From Anaerolineae bacterium (GTDB taxonomy: Bacteria; Chloroflexota; Anaerolineae; Aggregatilineales; Aggregatilineaceae): 64,000 nt of DNA. Every line of letters starts with the position of its first letter. The first letter of the stretch is position 1. The notes beneath the pieces are model-generated. The model made no database searches. It saw only the letters and a program-made list of their open reading frames with translations, and was not told the DNA's origin. Below are positions 36,016-44,001 of this stretch, in pieces. The stretch is taken from positions 1-64,000 of the forward strand of contig JAHDWP010000001.1 of NCBI GenBank assembly GCA_023382715.1, in the 5' to 3' direction. A program made the translations under genes and the position numbers.

Positions 36016-38556
36016 TCAGGGCGCGGCAGGCGGCGGGCACGCCGTTGGCAGGGCGGCGATGGGCTGGACGATCACCTGGGCCAGCACGTTCTGAGCGGGG
36101 TCGGGCAGGATTTCGCCGGGGATGAAGCCCAGCGCGAACGAGGCCCGCGCCCCGCTTTCGCTCACTGTCAGCAGCACGTCCTCTTCGCGCGCGCCCTGCC
36201 GCAGGCGCAGGGGCAGCGCCAGCCGGTATGCGCCCGGACCGTCCGGGCAGAGCCGCACTTCAATGCCGGACTCCTGTTCCGACCAGTACAGCGTGTAGCG
36301 CGGAATCCCGGCCTGCAACAGCCATTGCCCAAAGAACCAGGCCAGGTCCTGGCCGCTGACGCGCTCGGCCAGCCGCCACACGTCGAGTGTGCTGGTCGGG
36401 CGGTCGCGGAACTGCCGGGCGTAGGTGCGCAGGAAGGTGAAAAAGGCGTCGTCGCCAATGACGCCGCGCAGCATGTGCAGCAGCCAGGCTCCCTTGTTGT
36501 AGCTGGCCGTGCCGAAAAGCTCTTCCGGCAGCGGGTAGGCCAGCGGGGTGGCCCGCGTGTCGGCCAGCAGTGATTGCTCGGCGGCAGTCCGCGCGGCGAT
36601 GCCCGCCTCTGCGCTGAGCCGGTTTTCGCGGGCCAGCCACTCGATGTAGGTGGCGAAGCCCTCGTTGAGCCAGATGTCGCCCCACGATCCCAGCGTCACC
36701 GCGTTGCCGAACCAGCTATGGGCCAGCTCGTGGGCCAGCAGCGGGAACACGTCCAGCTCGGACGCGGCGAGCGTCGCGTCTGGCATGGCGGTCATCGTCT
36801 GCGTTTCGAGGGCCATGCTGTTTTGCGGCACGACCACGTGCCCGTAGGAGCTATAGGGGTAGGGACCGAGTATGTCGGCCAGCGCATCGAGAACTTCGCC
36901 GGTGTGGCCGAAGACTCGCCGGGCGTCGTCGGCCCTGTCTGGATAGACGTAGTGCTGGAGCGGGATGCCGCCCGCCGTGCGCCCTTTGATGGCGAGATAG
37001 TCCCCCACCACGACCAGGGCCAGGTAGCTGGCCATCGGCTCGGTCATGCGCCAGACGAAGGAGCGCGTCCCGTCGTCGTAGCGCACTGTCTTGACGAGCT
37101 GTCCGTTGGCGACGGCGATCAGCGGCGCGGGGACGGTCAGGCGAAACTCGTAGGTGGCGCGGTCGCTGGGGTGATCGTTGCCGGGGAACCAGGTGCGCGC
37201 GCCATCCGGCTCGCTGAGCGTGAAGACCTGATTGCTGGCGAAGAACATGCCGATGTCGAAGAAAGGCATGAAGCGACTGCGGAAAGGCTGCGGTCGGGCG
37301 TCGTAGGCGATCTCGGCGCGAAACTGAGTCCCGTAGTCCAGCGGGGCGGGCAGCGCGATGATGAGCTTGTCTCCCTCAAGCGTAAAGAGGGCGTCCTCGC
37401 CGTTCACCAGCACGCGCTGGATGTTCAGGCTGTGCGCATCCAGCGCGAAGCTCGCCAGGCGGTGCATGGTCGCGCGGATGGCGAGGACCGCGCTGCCCTG
37501 CAGGGTGCCCGCGCGTGGGTCAATGACCAGATCGAGGGCGACGTGCTGCACATCAATGCCGCCGTTGCCCAGGTCGGGCGCGAGCGGGTCGCCGCGCGTC
37601 AGCGGCCCGGCCACCGGCACGGTGACGGCGCGGCTCAGCACGGCGGCCAGGGCTGTGCTGAGCAACTCGTCATTGGCCGCGTAGAGCGTGTGCAGCCATA
37701 CGGCGGCAGGCGTGACCCAGGTGCCGGGCGTGTCGAGAGAATCGGCGGGCCGCCAGGCCAGCCCGATCACATCGCCTGTCTGCGCGTCCAGGATCGGCGC
37801 ACCGTCGAGGATGCTGTTGGCGGCGAGCAGCACGCTGGGCACGCGCCAGGGAACGCCCAGGCTGGAAACCTCAACGGACGGGCGAAGCGCGGGCGCACCA
37901 ATGGCGAGCGTGTACTGCGCGATGACCGGGCGCTCGCCGGCGCGGCGCGTGGGGGCGAGCACGGGCTGCTCCGCGCGGGTTGGCTCGGCGCTGAGGCGGG
38001 CGGGCGCGATGCCCAACCCGGCCAGGACATCGGCGTCAACGGCCAGCAGCGCGATGTCGTGTTCGCGGCTGGCGTAAATGAGGCGCTTCACGGGCACGGA
38101 GGAATCGTTGACTCCCTCAGCGGCCAGCGGGAAGACGACTGCTGCGCCGCTCAGCCGGGCGAAGGGTGTGCAGGTGGAGTCCGCCTGGGTCAGCGGCAGC
38201 CAGCGCCCGGCACAGTCGGCCAGCCTCAGCAAGTCTTCGCCGGGATCGCGCCGCCCGTCGTGGTCGTAGGTCGTCACCTGGCGGCTCGGCGACAGCGGCG
38301 AGTCCGGATTGGTGTAGCGGTCGCCGTCGAGCGTCCAGGCGTGCCAGGTGGTCAGCAACAGCCCGTCGCCCAGGTAAACGCCGTAGTGGGCCGGAGTGCC
38401 CGTCGCGCCGGGGAAGACGATCGCTGCCAGCGCGCTCAGCGAAGGGGCGGGTTCCTGGGCGCGGGCGGACGACGGCGAGGTGACGGGTGGCAGCAGCGCG
38501 GCGAGCAGACTCGCAACAACGAGCGCAGCGAGAAGGCGGCGGACGGCAGGTGGCAT
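36016..38556 (-). CDS. M1 aminopeptidase fused to a degenerate trypsin-like domain
   Basis: An 846-residue exported protein. After a signal peptide (about 1-34) the first ~290 residues look like a trypsin-fold domain: GDGLLLTTWHAW with the catalytic-type histidine (about 72), HDIALLAVD with the aspartate (about 167), and a SILDGAPILD stretch where GDSGGP is expected, so the serine appears lost (Asp 251). The rest is a gluzincin M1 domain: the N-terminal beta domain begins around 335, the MALETQT stretch is near 581, zinc motif HELAH at 609-613 and third ligand in NEGFATY at 632. It probably trims peptides at the cell surface. The ATG at 38556 is chosen over 38601 because GGGAGA precedes it. 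Confidence 0.85.
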   Translation of the reverse strand: MPPAVRRLLAALVVASLLAALLPPVTSPSSARAQEPAPSLSALAAIVFPGATGTPAHYGVYLGDGLLLTTWHAWTLDGDRYTNPDSPLSPSRQVTTYDHDGRRDPGEDLLRLADCAGRWLPLTQADSTCTPFARLSGAAVVFPLAAEGVNDSSVPVKRLIYASREHDIALLAVDADVLAGLGIAPARLSAEPTRAEQPVLAPTRRAGERPVIAQYTLAIGAPALRPSVEVSSLGVPWRVPSVLLAANSILDGAPILDAQTGDVIGLAWRPADSLDTPGTWVTPAAVWLHTLYAANDELLSTALAAVLSRAVTVPVAGPLTRGDPLAPDLGNGGIDVQHVALDLVIDPRAGTLQGSAVLAIRATMHRLASFALDAHSLNIQRVLVNGEDALFTLEGDKLIIALPAPLDYGTQFRAEIAYDARPQPFRSRFMPFFDIGMFFASNQVFTLSEPDGARTWFPGNDHPSDRATYEFRLTVPAPLIAVANGQLVKTVRYDDGTRSFVWRMTEPMASYLALVVVGDYLAIKGRTAGGIPLQHYVYPDRADDARRVFGHTGEVLDALADILGPYPYSSYGHVVVPQNSMALETQTMTAMPDATLAASELDVFPLLAHELAHSWFGNAVTLGSWGDIWLNEGFATYIEWLARENRLSAEAGIAARTAAEQSLLADTRATPLAYPLPEELFGTASYNKGAWLLHMLRGVIGDDAFFTFLRTYARQFRDRPTSTLDVWRLAERVSGQDLAWFFGQWLLQAGIPRYTLYWSEQESGIEVRLCPDGPGAYRLALPLRLRQGAREEDVLLTVSESGARASFALGFIPGEILPDPAQNVLAQVIVQPIAALPTACPPPAAP

Positions 38557-38602
38557 AGGGTGAGAGTCTCCCAGGTTGGGTGAGGCGGGACGAGCGCGCA
38601 CG

Positions 38603-39916
38603 TTACCCCCAGAAACCCGGCGGCAGATCGAGCGGATGCGCCGATCCGTCGCCGGTCAGCGCCCACCCTTCTCCCTCGGCGGCGAGCAGCGGGCGCAGCG
38701 CCAGCTCGTTGTTCTGGGCCTGCCATTCCGCGAGGAACGCCAGGCGAACCGATTCCCCGACTCTGGACAGGGCCGCGACGAAGGGCAAGCGGGTGCTGAT
38801 GGCGCGGTGCAGGTGCGCCGCGCCTATGGCGGGCTGCGCCCGGCGCAGGAGCATGGTCAGGGCGCTGCGCAGACGATCGGGCTGAGCGGGCGCGCGCAGC
38901 GTCCACAGGCAACGCGGCGCGGGTTCGGCGGTCAGCGCTGCCCACAGGGCGGGCGCTTCGTCCGCGCCGATCTCGTCAATCAGCAGCCAGTCGGGGGCTG
39001 CCCCCAGCGCCGCGCGGACGCTCTCGGCGAAGTCGGCGGCGGGCTGGTCGGGCGCGGGCTGGGCCGGACAGAAGCGGGCCGCTTCTGGCGGCAGGGGCAG
39101 CTCGCCGGCGCGCTCGGCAGCGGCGATGCGCCCGGCGAGTTCGGGCAGCAGCGCCCCAGCCAGCGTTGTCTTGCCCGTCCCCGCGTCGCCGGCGATGAGC
39201 AGGCCGTGTCCCGCCGCTGCGATGGCGCGCAGCAGCGCAATTCCGGCAGGGGGCAGGGCGCCGCACGCTTCTAGATCGGCGAACGCCAGCGGGCGGGGCG
39301 GATGCAGGCGCAGGGTCGCCGTCAGCGCGGGACTCAGCGGCGGGCCGATGGCGCTGAGGCGGGCGCGTCGCCCGCGCAGCGTAATGCCTGTTTCGAGGAA
39401 GGGGGCGGACTCCGTCAAGGCCGCGCCCGAACCCGCCAGCAGGCGGGCGAGAGTGACAGCCAGGTGCGCGCCATCGTCGAAGCGGTGGGGGGCGGAGCGG
39501 GGCGGCTCGCCCCTGCGCCGGAAGCGCACCTCCGCCGGGCCACTGATGCTGATCTCGGTCACAGTCTCATCGCGCAGCAGGTCTTCCAGCGGGCCGAAGC
39601 CAAAGAGGTTGCTGTGCACGCGATCCAGGATGATTTGCCTGTCGGCGGCAGTGGGGCTGACCGCTTCGACGGCGAAGACGTATTCGGCGACTTCGCGCAG
39701 GGCGGTGCGTTGGCTGGCTTCCGTGTCCAGCTCGGCCAGGATGTCGGCGCGGCCCGCCGTCTCTTCGTGGAACTGGCGCTCGACGCGCTCGCGCAGCGCT
39801 TCCAGCGAGAAGCTGGGTCGCCCGGAGCGCCCCGGCACCAGCGGCGAGAGGCGCGGCTCGACGTTCGGGTCGTCGTCAAGGGGCGATGAGTCGCCCAGGC
39901 GATGCAGGATGGGCAA
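38603..39916 (-). CDS. CpaF/TadA-like secretion ATPase, orphan
   Basis: A 437-residue ATPase of the type II/IV secretion family. The N-terminal domain includes IILDRVHSNLFGFGPLEDLL and VTEISISGPAEVRFRRRGE, a CpaF signature. Walker A is GDAGTGKTT at 243-251 and Walker B LLIDEI at 311-316. The usual Asp and His boxes appear weakened, and the LHPPRPL segment replaces the usual RKF. CpaF powers tight-adherence pili, but no tadB/tadC or pilin genes are nearby. The start is a TTG at 39916 with GGAGG 8 nt before it. An accessory or decaying pilus motor is possible. Confidence 0.75.
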   Translation of the reverse strand: MPILHRLGDSSPLDDDPNVEPRLSPLVPGRSGRPSFSLEALRERVERQFHEETAGRADILAELDTEASQRTALREVAEYVFAVEAVSPTAADRQIILDRVHSNLFGFGPLEDLLRDETVTEISISGPAEVRFRRRGEPPRSAPHRFDDGAHLAVTLARLLAGSGAALTESAPFLETGITLRGRRARLSAIGPPLSPALTATLRLHPPRPLAFADLEACGALPPAGIALLRAIAAAGHGLLIAGDAGTGKTTLAGALLPELAGRIAAAERAGELPLPPEAARFCPAQPAPDQPAADFAESVRAALGAAPDWLLIDEIGADEAPALWAALTAEPAPRCLWTLRAPAQPDRLRSALTMLLRRAQPAIGAAHLHRAISTRLPFVAALSRVGESVRLAFLAEWQAQNNELALRPLLAAEGEGWALTGDGSAHPLDLPPGFWG

Positions 39917-40046
39917 GTGTCGGTCCTCCGGCGCGCGATTCTCTGGAAGGATAACCGAATCCTCTCTATGCGCAAAACCTCATCCCTGTTCGGGGTGCGT
40001 GCAAAGGCGGTCGGCGGCTCACCGGACGTCGGGGCGTTGACCTTAT

Positions 40047-40186
40047 CCCCAACCTCGCTCCGCTCAGTTTGCCTTCTCTTTACACGCGGAGAGAGGGCGG
40101 CGAGGCACGCTAGCACCGGGCGGGGGTGAGGTCAGCCAGGGGCGCAGCAGGGCAGTGCTCCCGCCTGACAGGTCTCGCACCTGCTC
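40047..40186. repeat. Dispersed intergenic repeat
   Basis: CTTATCCCCAACCTCGCTCC..CGGGGGTGAG (about 40047-40130) runs into GTGAGGTCAGCCAGGGGCG..CCGCCTGACAGGTC (40124-40180). The latter is shared with 59521-59580 and, inverted, 63336-63380. No gene is supported in the gap. Confidence 0.65.
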
Positions 40187-40189
40187 AGC

Positions 40190-41518
40190 TTATGCTCCGC
40201 TTGCCTCGGTGATTGTGCCGTAGAATGCAGGGGGCGGCTGCGGCGCTTCGTCGCTCAGCGATGGCGCGCCGGCCAGCACCGTCAGCGCCCGCGCCAGTTG
40301 ATTCTCGTCGCTGGCGTGCACGGTGAAGAGGCTGTCACCCGTCTCCACCCGGTCGCCGATTTTCTTATGTACCACGACGCCCACCGCCGGGTCAATGGTG
40401 TCGGTCTTGCGCGCACGGCCTGCGCCGAGTTCCAGCGTGGCCTGGGCGACGGTCAGCGCATCCATGTGGGCCACCCACCCGCCGCGCTCTGCCCGCACCG
40501 TCTCGCGCAGGCGCGCCGCGGGCAGCCTGTCCGGGTCGTCAATCTGGCGCACGTCGCCGCCTTGCGCCGCCACCAGCTCGCGGAACCTGGTCAGCGCGGC
40601 GCCGCTATCCAGCAGGGCGGCCAATTCCTGGCGGATCGCGTCGAAGACGCCGGGCTGCGCCTCGCGCCGCCCCAGCCGGACCATGTGCGCGGCGATTGTC
40701 AGGCAGTGTTCGCGCAGGTCGGCAGGGCCGCCGCCGCGCAGCGTCTCGATGGCCTCGCGGACTTCCAGAGCGTTGCCCACTGCGCAGCCGAGCGGCTGGC
40801 TCATGTCCGAGAGCAGCGCGACCATGGCCCGCCCGGCCCCCAGGCCGATGTCCACCATCGCCTGGGCCAGGGCGCGCGCTTCGTCCACCGTTTTCATGAA
40901 CGCGCCCGCGCCCACCTTGACATCGAGGACGATGGCCTGCGCCCCGGAAGCCAGCTTCTTGCTCATGATGCTGCTGGCGATGAGGGGCAGGCTGGGCACG
41001 GTGCCGGTCACGTCGCGCAGCTCGTACAGCGCGCCGTCGGCGGGGGCCAGGTGCTTGGTCTGCCCGCACAGCACGATTCCGATCTCGCGCACCTGGCGGA
41101 GGATTTCTTCGTCGCTCAGCTTGACCCGATAACCGGCGATGGACTCCAGTTTGTCCAGCGTCCCGCCGGAGAAGCCCAGTCCGCGCCCGCTCATCTTGGC
41201 GACGGGCACGCTCGCCGCCGCCACCAGCGGCAGCGCGACCAGCGTCACCTTGTCGCCCACGCCGCCGGTCGAGTGCTTGTCCACCGCGTAGGCGATGGCC
41301 GGCGACAGGTCAAGCTGCTCGCCGCTGGCGGCCATGGCCAGCGTCAGGTCGAGCGTCTCGCGGCGGGTCATGCCGCGCAGGAAGACGGCCATCAGCCACG
41401 CCGCCGCCTGATAATCGGGGATTTCGCCATTGGTGAACCCGCTGATGAACCACTGAATTTCTGCGGCGCTCAGCTCGTCGCCGTCGCGTTTTTTTTCAAT
41501 GATGTCGGTCGCTCGCAT
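40190..41518 (-). CDS. Pyrimidine-nucleoside/thymidine phosphorylase
   Basis: A 442-residue enzyme that splits pyrimidine nucleosides with phosphate for salvage. Motifs: the substrate site KHSTGGVGDKVTLVALPLVAA and KMSGRGLGFSGGTLDKLES, plus LALDVKVGAGAFMK-type phosphate residues (VLDVKVGAGAFMK). The ATG at 41518 is right for the family's length; the open frame continues about 117 codons upstream without similarity. Codons 8-10 carry a run of eight A's, a possible slippage site. deoA and pdp differ in substrate range, which cannot be told from the sequence alone, so no symbol is given. Confidence 0.9.
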   Translation of the reverse strand: MRATDIIEKKRDGDELSAAEIQWFISGFTNGEIPDYQAAAWLMAVFLRGMTRRETLDLTLAMAASGEQLDLSPAIAYAVDKHSTGGVGDKVTLVALPLVAAASVPVAKMSGRGLGFSGGTLDKLESIAGYRVKLSDEEILRQVREIGIVLCGQTKHLAPADGALYELRDVTGTVPSLPLIASSIMSKKLASGAQAIVLDVKVGAGAFMKTVDEARALAQAMVDIGLGAGRAMVALLSDMSQPLGCAVGNALEVREAIETLRGGGPADLREHCLTIAAHMVRLGRREAQPGVFDAIRQELAALLDSGAALTRFRELVAAQGGDVRQIDDPDRLPAARLRETVRAERGGWVAHMDALTVAQATLELGAGRARKTDTIDPAVGVVVHKKIGDRVETGDSLFTVHASDENQLARALTVLAGAPSLSDEAPQPPPAFYGTITEASGA

Positions 41519-41772
41519 ACACGCAATCCCTGTTGGAAATATCCTGTCAGCGGCTCTTTTTCTGGCAGTATACCACAGCGCTCGCGCGCTGCGAGACTTC
41601 GTGGGGGGCTTGGAAGCGAAGATGTCGCCATACGCCCGCTCAGCGAGCACAGCGGAGCAGCGCCTTCGGAGGGCGGGGCGCTGAAGGAGACTGGCGAAAC
41701 CCTCGGAAACTGCGGAAGTCCGGCGCGGGGCAGGCGCGACCGGGCAGGAGCTGCATACGCCCTGCGCGCGGC
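41519..41772. other. Intergenic spacer between divergent genes
   Basis: Between the phosphorylase and the first DsbA-like gene, no reading frame or element is supported apart from the imperfect CGGAAACTGCGGAAG tract near 41707 and the promoter at 41773-41800. Confidence 0.4.
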
Positions 41773-41800
41773 TTGACACACTCTGCCGATGCGGTAGAGT
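41773..41800 (+). promoter_or_regulatory. Promoter of the first DsbA-like gene
   Basis: A consensus TTGACA (41773-41778) and TAGAGT (41795-41800) with a 16-nt spacer, 56 nt before the start at 41856. Confidence 0.6.
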
Positions 41801-41855
41801 CGGGCCAATTGTGATAACCGTCTCAAGCAGTTTCAATGGCGAAAGAGGATCTGTC

Positions 41856-42770
41856 ATGCCGAGCCGCACCCAACATTCTACTCAGTCACGCTTCGGCTTC
41901 CCCTGGGGGCAGCGCGCCGTCTACGAAGTTGGCAAGTCTCGCCACCAGCGCGCAATCCAGTTGCGCACTCAGACGAACGTCCTGCTGATGACGGTGCTCG
42001 TCTCAGCGATCGCGGTGGGGGTGTTCATTTTCTTCAACTGGCGGGGGGCAGCCAGCGACTCCAAAGCGGTGAGCTGCGCGGATTACCCGGAGTACTGCGT
42101 GCCTTTTGTGGGCGGGCTGGAAGAGGACGCTCAACTCGCGCTGGCCGAGGCTTCTGGCGCGCGAGCGCTCGATGAAGAGTCGCATGGGGCGGAGGGGGTG
42201 GTGCGCGGCTTCACGGCGGACATGATGCCCTTCATCGGCGATCCAGACGCGCCGATTCATTTTCGCGCCGTGTTCGATTTCTCCTGTAGCCACTGCAACC
42301 CCTATCACACGGTTGACCTGCACGAATTCGTCAAGGATTACGTGCTGTCCGGCCAGGCGACGCTCAGCGTCGCCATCCTGAACGGCGTGGGGGGCGAGTA
42401 TTCGCTCACGGCGGCGCAAGCGGCGTTGTGCGCGGGCGAGCAGGGGGCCTTCTGGGAGATGAGCGACGAGTTGTTCCGCCTGTCGCGCCTGCAAGGCATC
42501 CAGAACGCCTACAGCCTGTCCACCGTCGAGCAATCGGCCAAAGAGATGGGGTTTGACGCGGGCGCGCTGACGACCTGCATTCTCTCCCGGCGCTACAAAA
42601 CCGTTCTGAATGCACAGCAGCTCTTCGCCACCGATAACGGTGTGCGCGGCACGCCGACCCTGCTCGTCAGCTATGGCGATTCCGGCACGTGGACTGCGCT
42701 GGATTACTCGCAGCGCGGCTACAGCAACATGGCCGAGATGACACGCGCCGCTCAGCCTGTTGGCGAATAA
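41856..42770 (+). CDS. Membrane-tethered DsbA-like thioredoxin-fold protein (CSHC)
   Basis: A 304-residue protein: a basic cytoplasmic N-terminus, one membrane helix (about 41-60), then an extracytoplasmic thioredoxin-fold domain of the Thioredoxin_4/DsbA kind. The redox centre is FDFSCSHCNPY (cysteines about 144 and 147). A late cis-proline loop GTPTLLVSYGD and the GEQGAFWEMSDELF helix agree with the family. Extra cysteines sit at about 74 and 81, near the anchor. It probably oxidises or isomerises exported proteins. GAGG lies upstream of the ATG. A close paralog follows at 43035, so a gene duplication is likely. Confidence 0.85.
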   Translation: MPSRTQHSTQSRFGFPWGQRAVYEVGKSRHQRAIQLRTQTNVLLMTVLVSAIAVGVFIFFNWRGAASDSKAVSCADYPEYCVPFVGGLEEDAQLALAEASGARALDEESHGAEGVVRGFTADMMPFIGDPDAPIHFRAVFDFSCSHCNPYHTVDLHEFVKDYVLSGQATLSVAILNGVGGEYSLTAAQAALCAGEQGAFWEMSDELFRLSRLQGIQNAYSLSTVEQSAKEMGFDAGALTTCILSRRYKTVLNAQQLFATDNGVRGTPTLLVSYGDSGTWTALDYSQRGYSNMAEMTRAAQPVGE

Positions 42771-42798
42771 TCCGGGGCGCTGCTCTGTTGCGGCCTCT

Positions 42799-42828
42799 CG
42801 TAGGGGCGTATGGCCATACGCCCCTACG
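42799..42828. repeat. 30-bp perfect palindrome (GGGGCGTATGG type)
   Basis: CGTAGGGGCGTATGG (42799-42813) meets its exact reverse complement (42814-42828) with no spacer. Related shorter copies are at 35837-35858 and 63390-63405. It could extrude as a cruciform or act as a terminator for the first DsbA-like gene. Confidence 0.85.
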
Positions 42829-42973
42829 GGGGCATTCGCCAACAGTCTCCCTTGTGGAAGAAGGGATTTGGGCTGGGGAGAAGCGGTTTCTCAAACGGCT
42901 TCCTCTCTATGAACGGACCGTGACTTTTCGTGGAATGCGCCTGTTTCGCCCCAGAGTGTGCCATCTGCCCTGC

Positions 42974-43001
42974 CAATGGTCTATAATTTCAACGACCATT
43001 G
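42974..43001 (+). promoter_or_regulatory. Promoter with operator-like inverted repeat
   Basis: A TATAAT box (42982-42987) sits between 8-bp perfect inverted arms CAATGGTC (42974-42981) and GACCATTG (42994-43001). The placement would let a dimeric repressor block the promoter of the second DsbA-like gene at 43035. The -35 is weak (TGCCAT, 17 nt away). Confidence 0.6.
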
Positions 43002-43034
43002 ACTTAATCCGCGCAGGAGTGGACGGCTCTCACT

Positions 43035-43922
43035 ATGACCGCACAACAAAGACCCGAACAGACTGGTGCTGGCTTGTTTCCCTGGGGCGCGCGCGCCACT
43101 TTCAGCCCCGGCAAGACTCGCCGCCAGCGCCAGGAGCAGTGGCAACAGCAGACGACGATCCTCGTGGCTGTCCTGGCCGTGAGCATCATCGCCAGCGCCG
43201 TGTTCATCGTCGCCAACTGGCGGCAGATCGGCGGCGCCAAAGCGGTGAGCTGCGCTGCTTTTCCCCAGTTCTGCCTGCCCCATGCCGGCGGCTCGACGAC
43301 TCTGCCCGCCCTGGAAGCGGCGGGCGTGCGCCAGCTTGACGGCCAGAGCAGCGGCGTGCCTGGGGTGGTGCGCGGCGTAGATGTCAACGGCATCCCAACC
43401 CTGGGCGATCCGTCGGCGCCAGTGCACTTTGTGACCGTCTCGGATTACGCCTGTCCGCATTGCCAGAACTACCACGAGACCGACGTGCCGCGCTTCATCG
43501 AGGATTACGTCCTCACCGGCCAGGCGACCTTTGGCATTGCGCTGGCGACCGGCACCGGCCAGTTCTATTCGGAGACGGCTTCGCAGGCGGCGCTGTGCGC
43601 GGGCGAGCAGGGCGCGTTCTGGGAGATGAGCGAAGAGATGTTCCGCCTGGCGCGCACCCGGCAGCTTGCATCCGCGTTTTCTCTTGACCAGATTCGAGAC
43701 TCGGCCAGGGAGATGGGCCTGGACGCGCAGAAACTGGTCGAGTGTGTAGCCTCTAACCGCTATGCGCAGTCGCTGCGCCAGTTCCGCGTCTTCGCCGGCG
43801 ATCACGGCGTCAGCGCTACGCCGACCGTGCTGGTCAGTTATGGCGACTCCAATGTCTGGACGATCGTGCGCCGCGACTATGAGTCGCTCAAGCAGCTCAC
43901 CGAGGCGGCGCATCGCCAGTAG
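43035..43922 (+). CDS. Membrane-tethered DsbA-like thioredoxin-fold protein (CPHC)
   Basis: A 295-residue paralog of the protein at 41856, with the same layout: basic start, membrane helix (about 41-61), cysteines 73 and 80, then a DsbA/Thioredoxin_4 domain with redox centre SDYACPHCQNY (140, 143). AALCAGEQGAFWEM and VSYGDSNVW agree closely with the paralog. CPHC is the classic DsbA centre, strongly oxidising. It has its own promoter with an operator-like inverted repeat and a strong terminator, so it is regulated apart from its neighbour. It is likely to make disulfides in exported proteins. Confidence 0.88.
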   Translation: MTAQQRPEQTGAGLFPWGARATFSPGKTRRQRQEQWQQQTTILVAVLAVSIIASAVFIVANWRQIGGAKAVSCAAFPQFCLPHAGGSTTLPALEAAGVRQLDGQSSGVPGVVRGVDVNGIPTLGDPSAPVHFVTVSDYACPHCQNYHETDVPRFIEDYVLTGQATFGIALATGTGQFYSETASQAALCAGEQGAFWEMSEEMFRLARTRQLASAFSLDQIRDSAREMGLDAQKLVECVASNRYAQSLRQFRVFAGDHGVSATPTVLVSYGDSNVWTIVRRDYESLKQLTEAAHRQ

Positions 43923-43948
43923 CTGCGCACGGGCACGCGGCAGACAGA

Positions 43949-43976
43949 AAAGCCCCCTCCGCTGGGAGGGGGCTTT
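43949..43976. terminator. Bidirectional terminator
   Basis: A perfect 12-bp stem AAAGCCCCCTCC/GGAGGGGGCTTT with a 4-nt loop lies between the convergent genes ending at 43922 and 44002. The A and T ends suit both strands. Confidence 0.85.
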
Positions 43977-44001
43977 GCGTTGCTCTGAGAGCGCCCGGCG
44001 C

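Noticed and set aside
36574-38583. A 669-residue open frame on the plus strand opposite the M1 peptidase gene.
   Set aside because: It mirrors a gene with clear HELAH and M1 motifs on the minus strand. Long antisense frames are common in GC-rich genes, and its sequence is low-complexity Arg/Gly/Gln/His with no family pattern.
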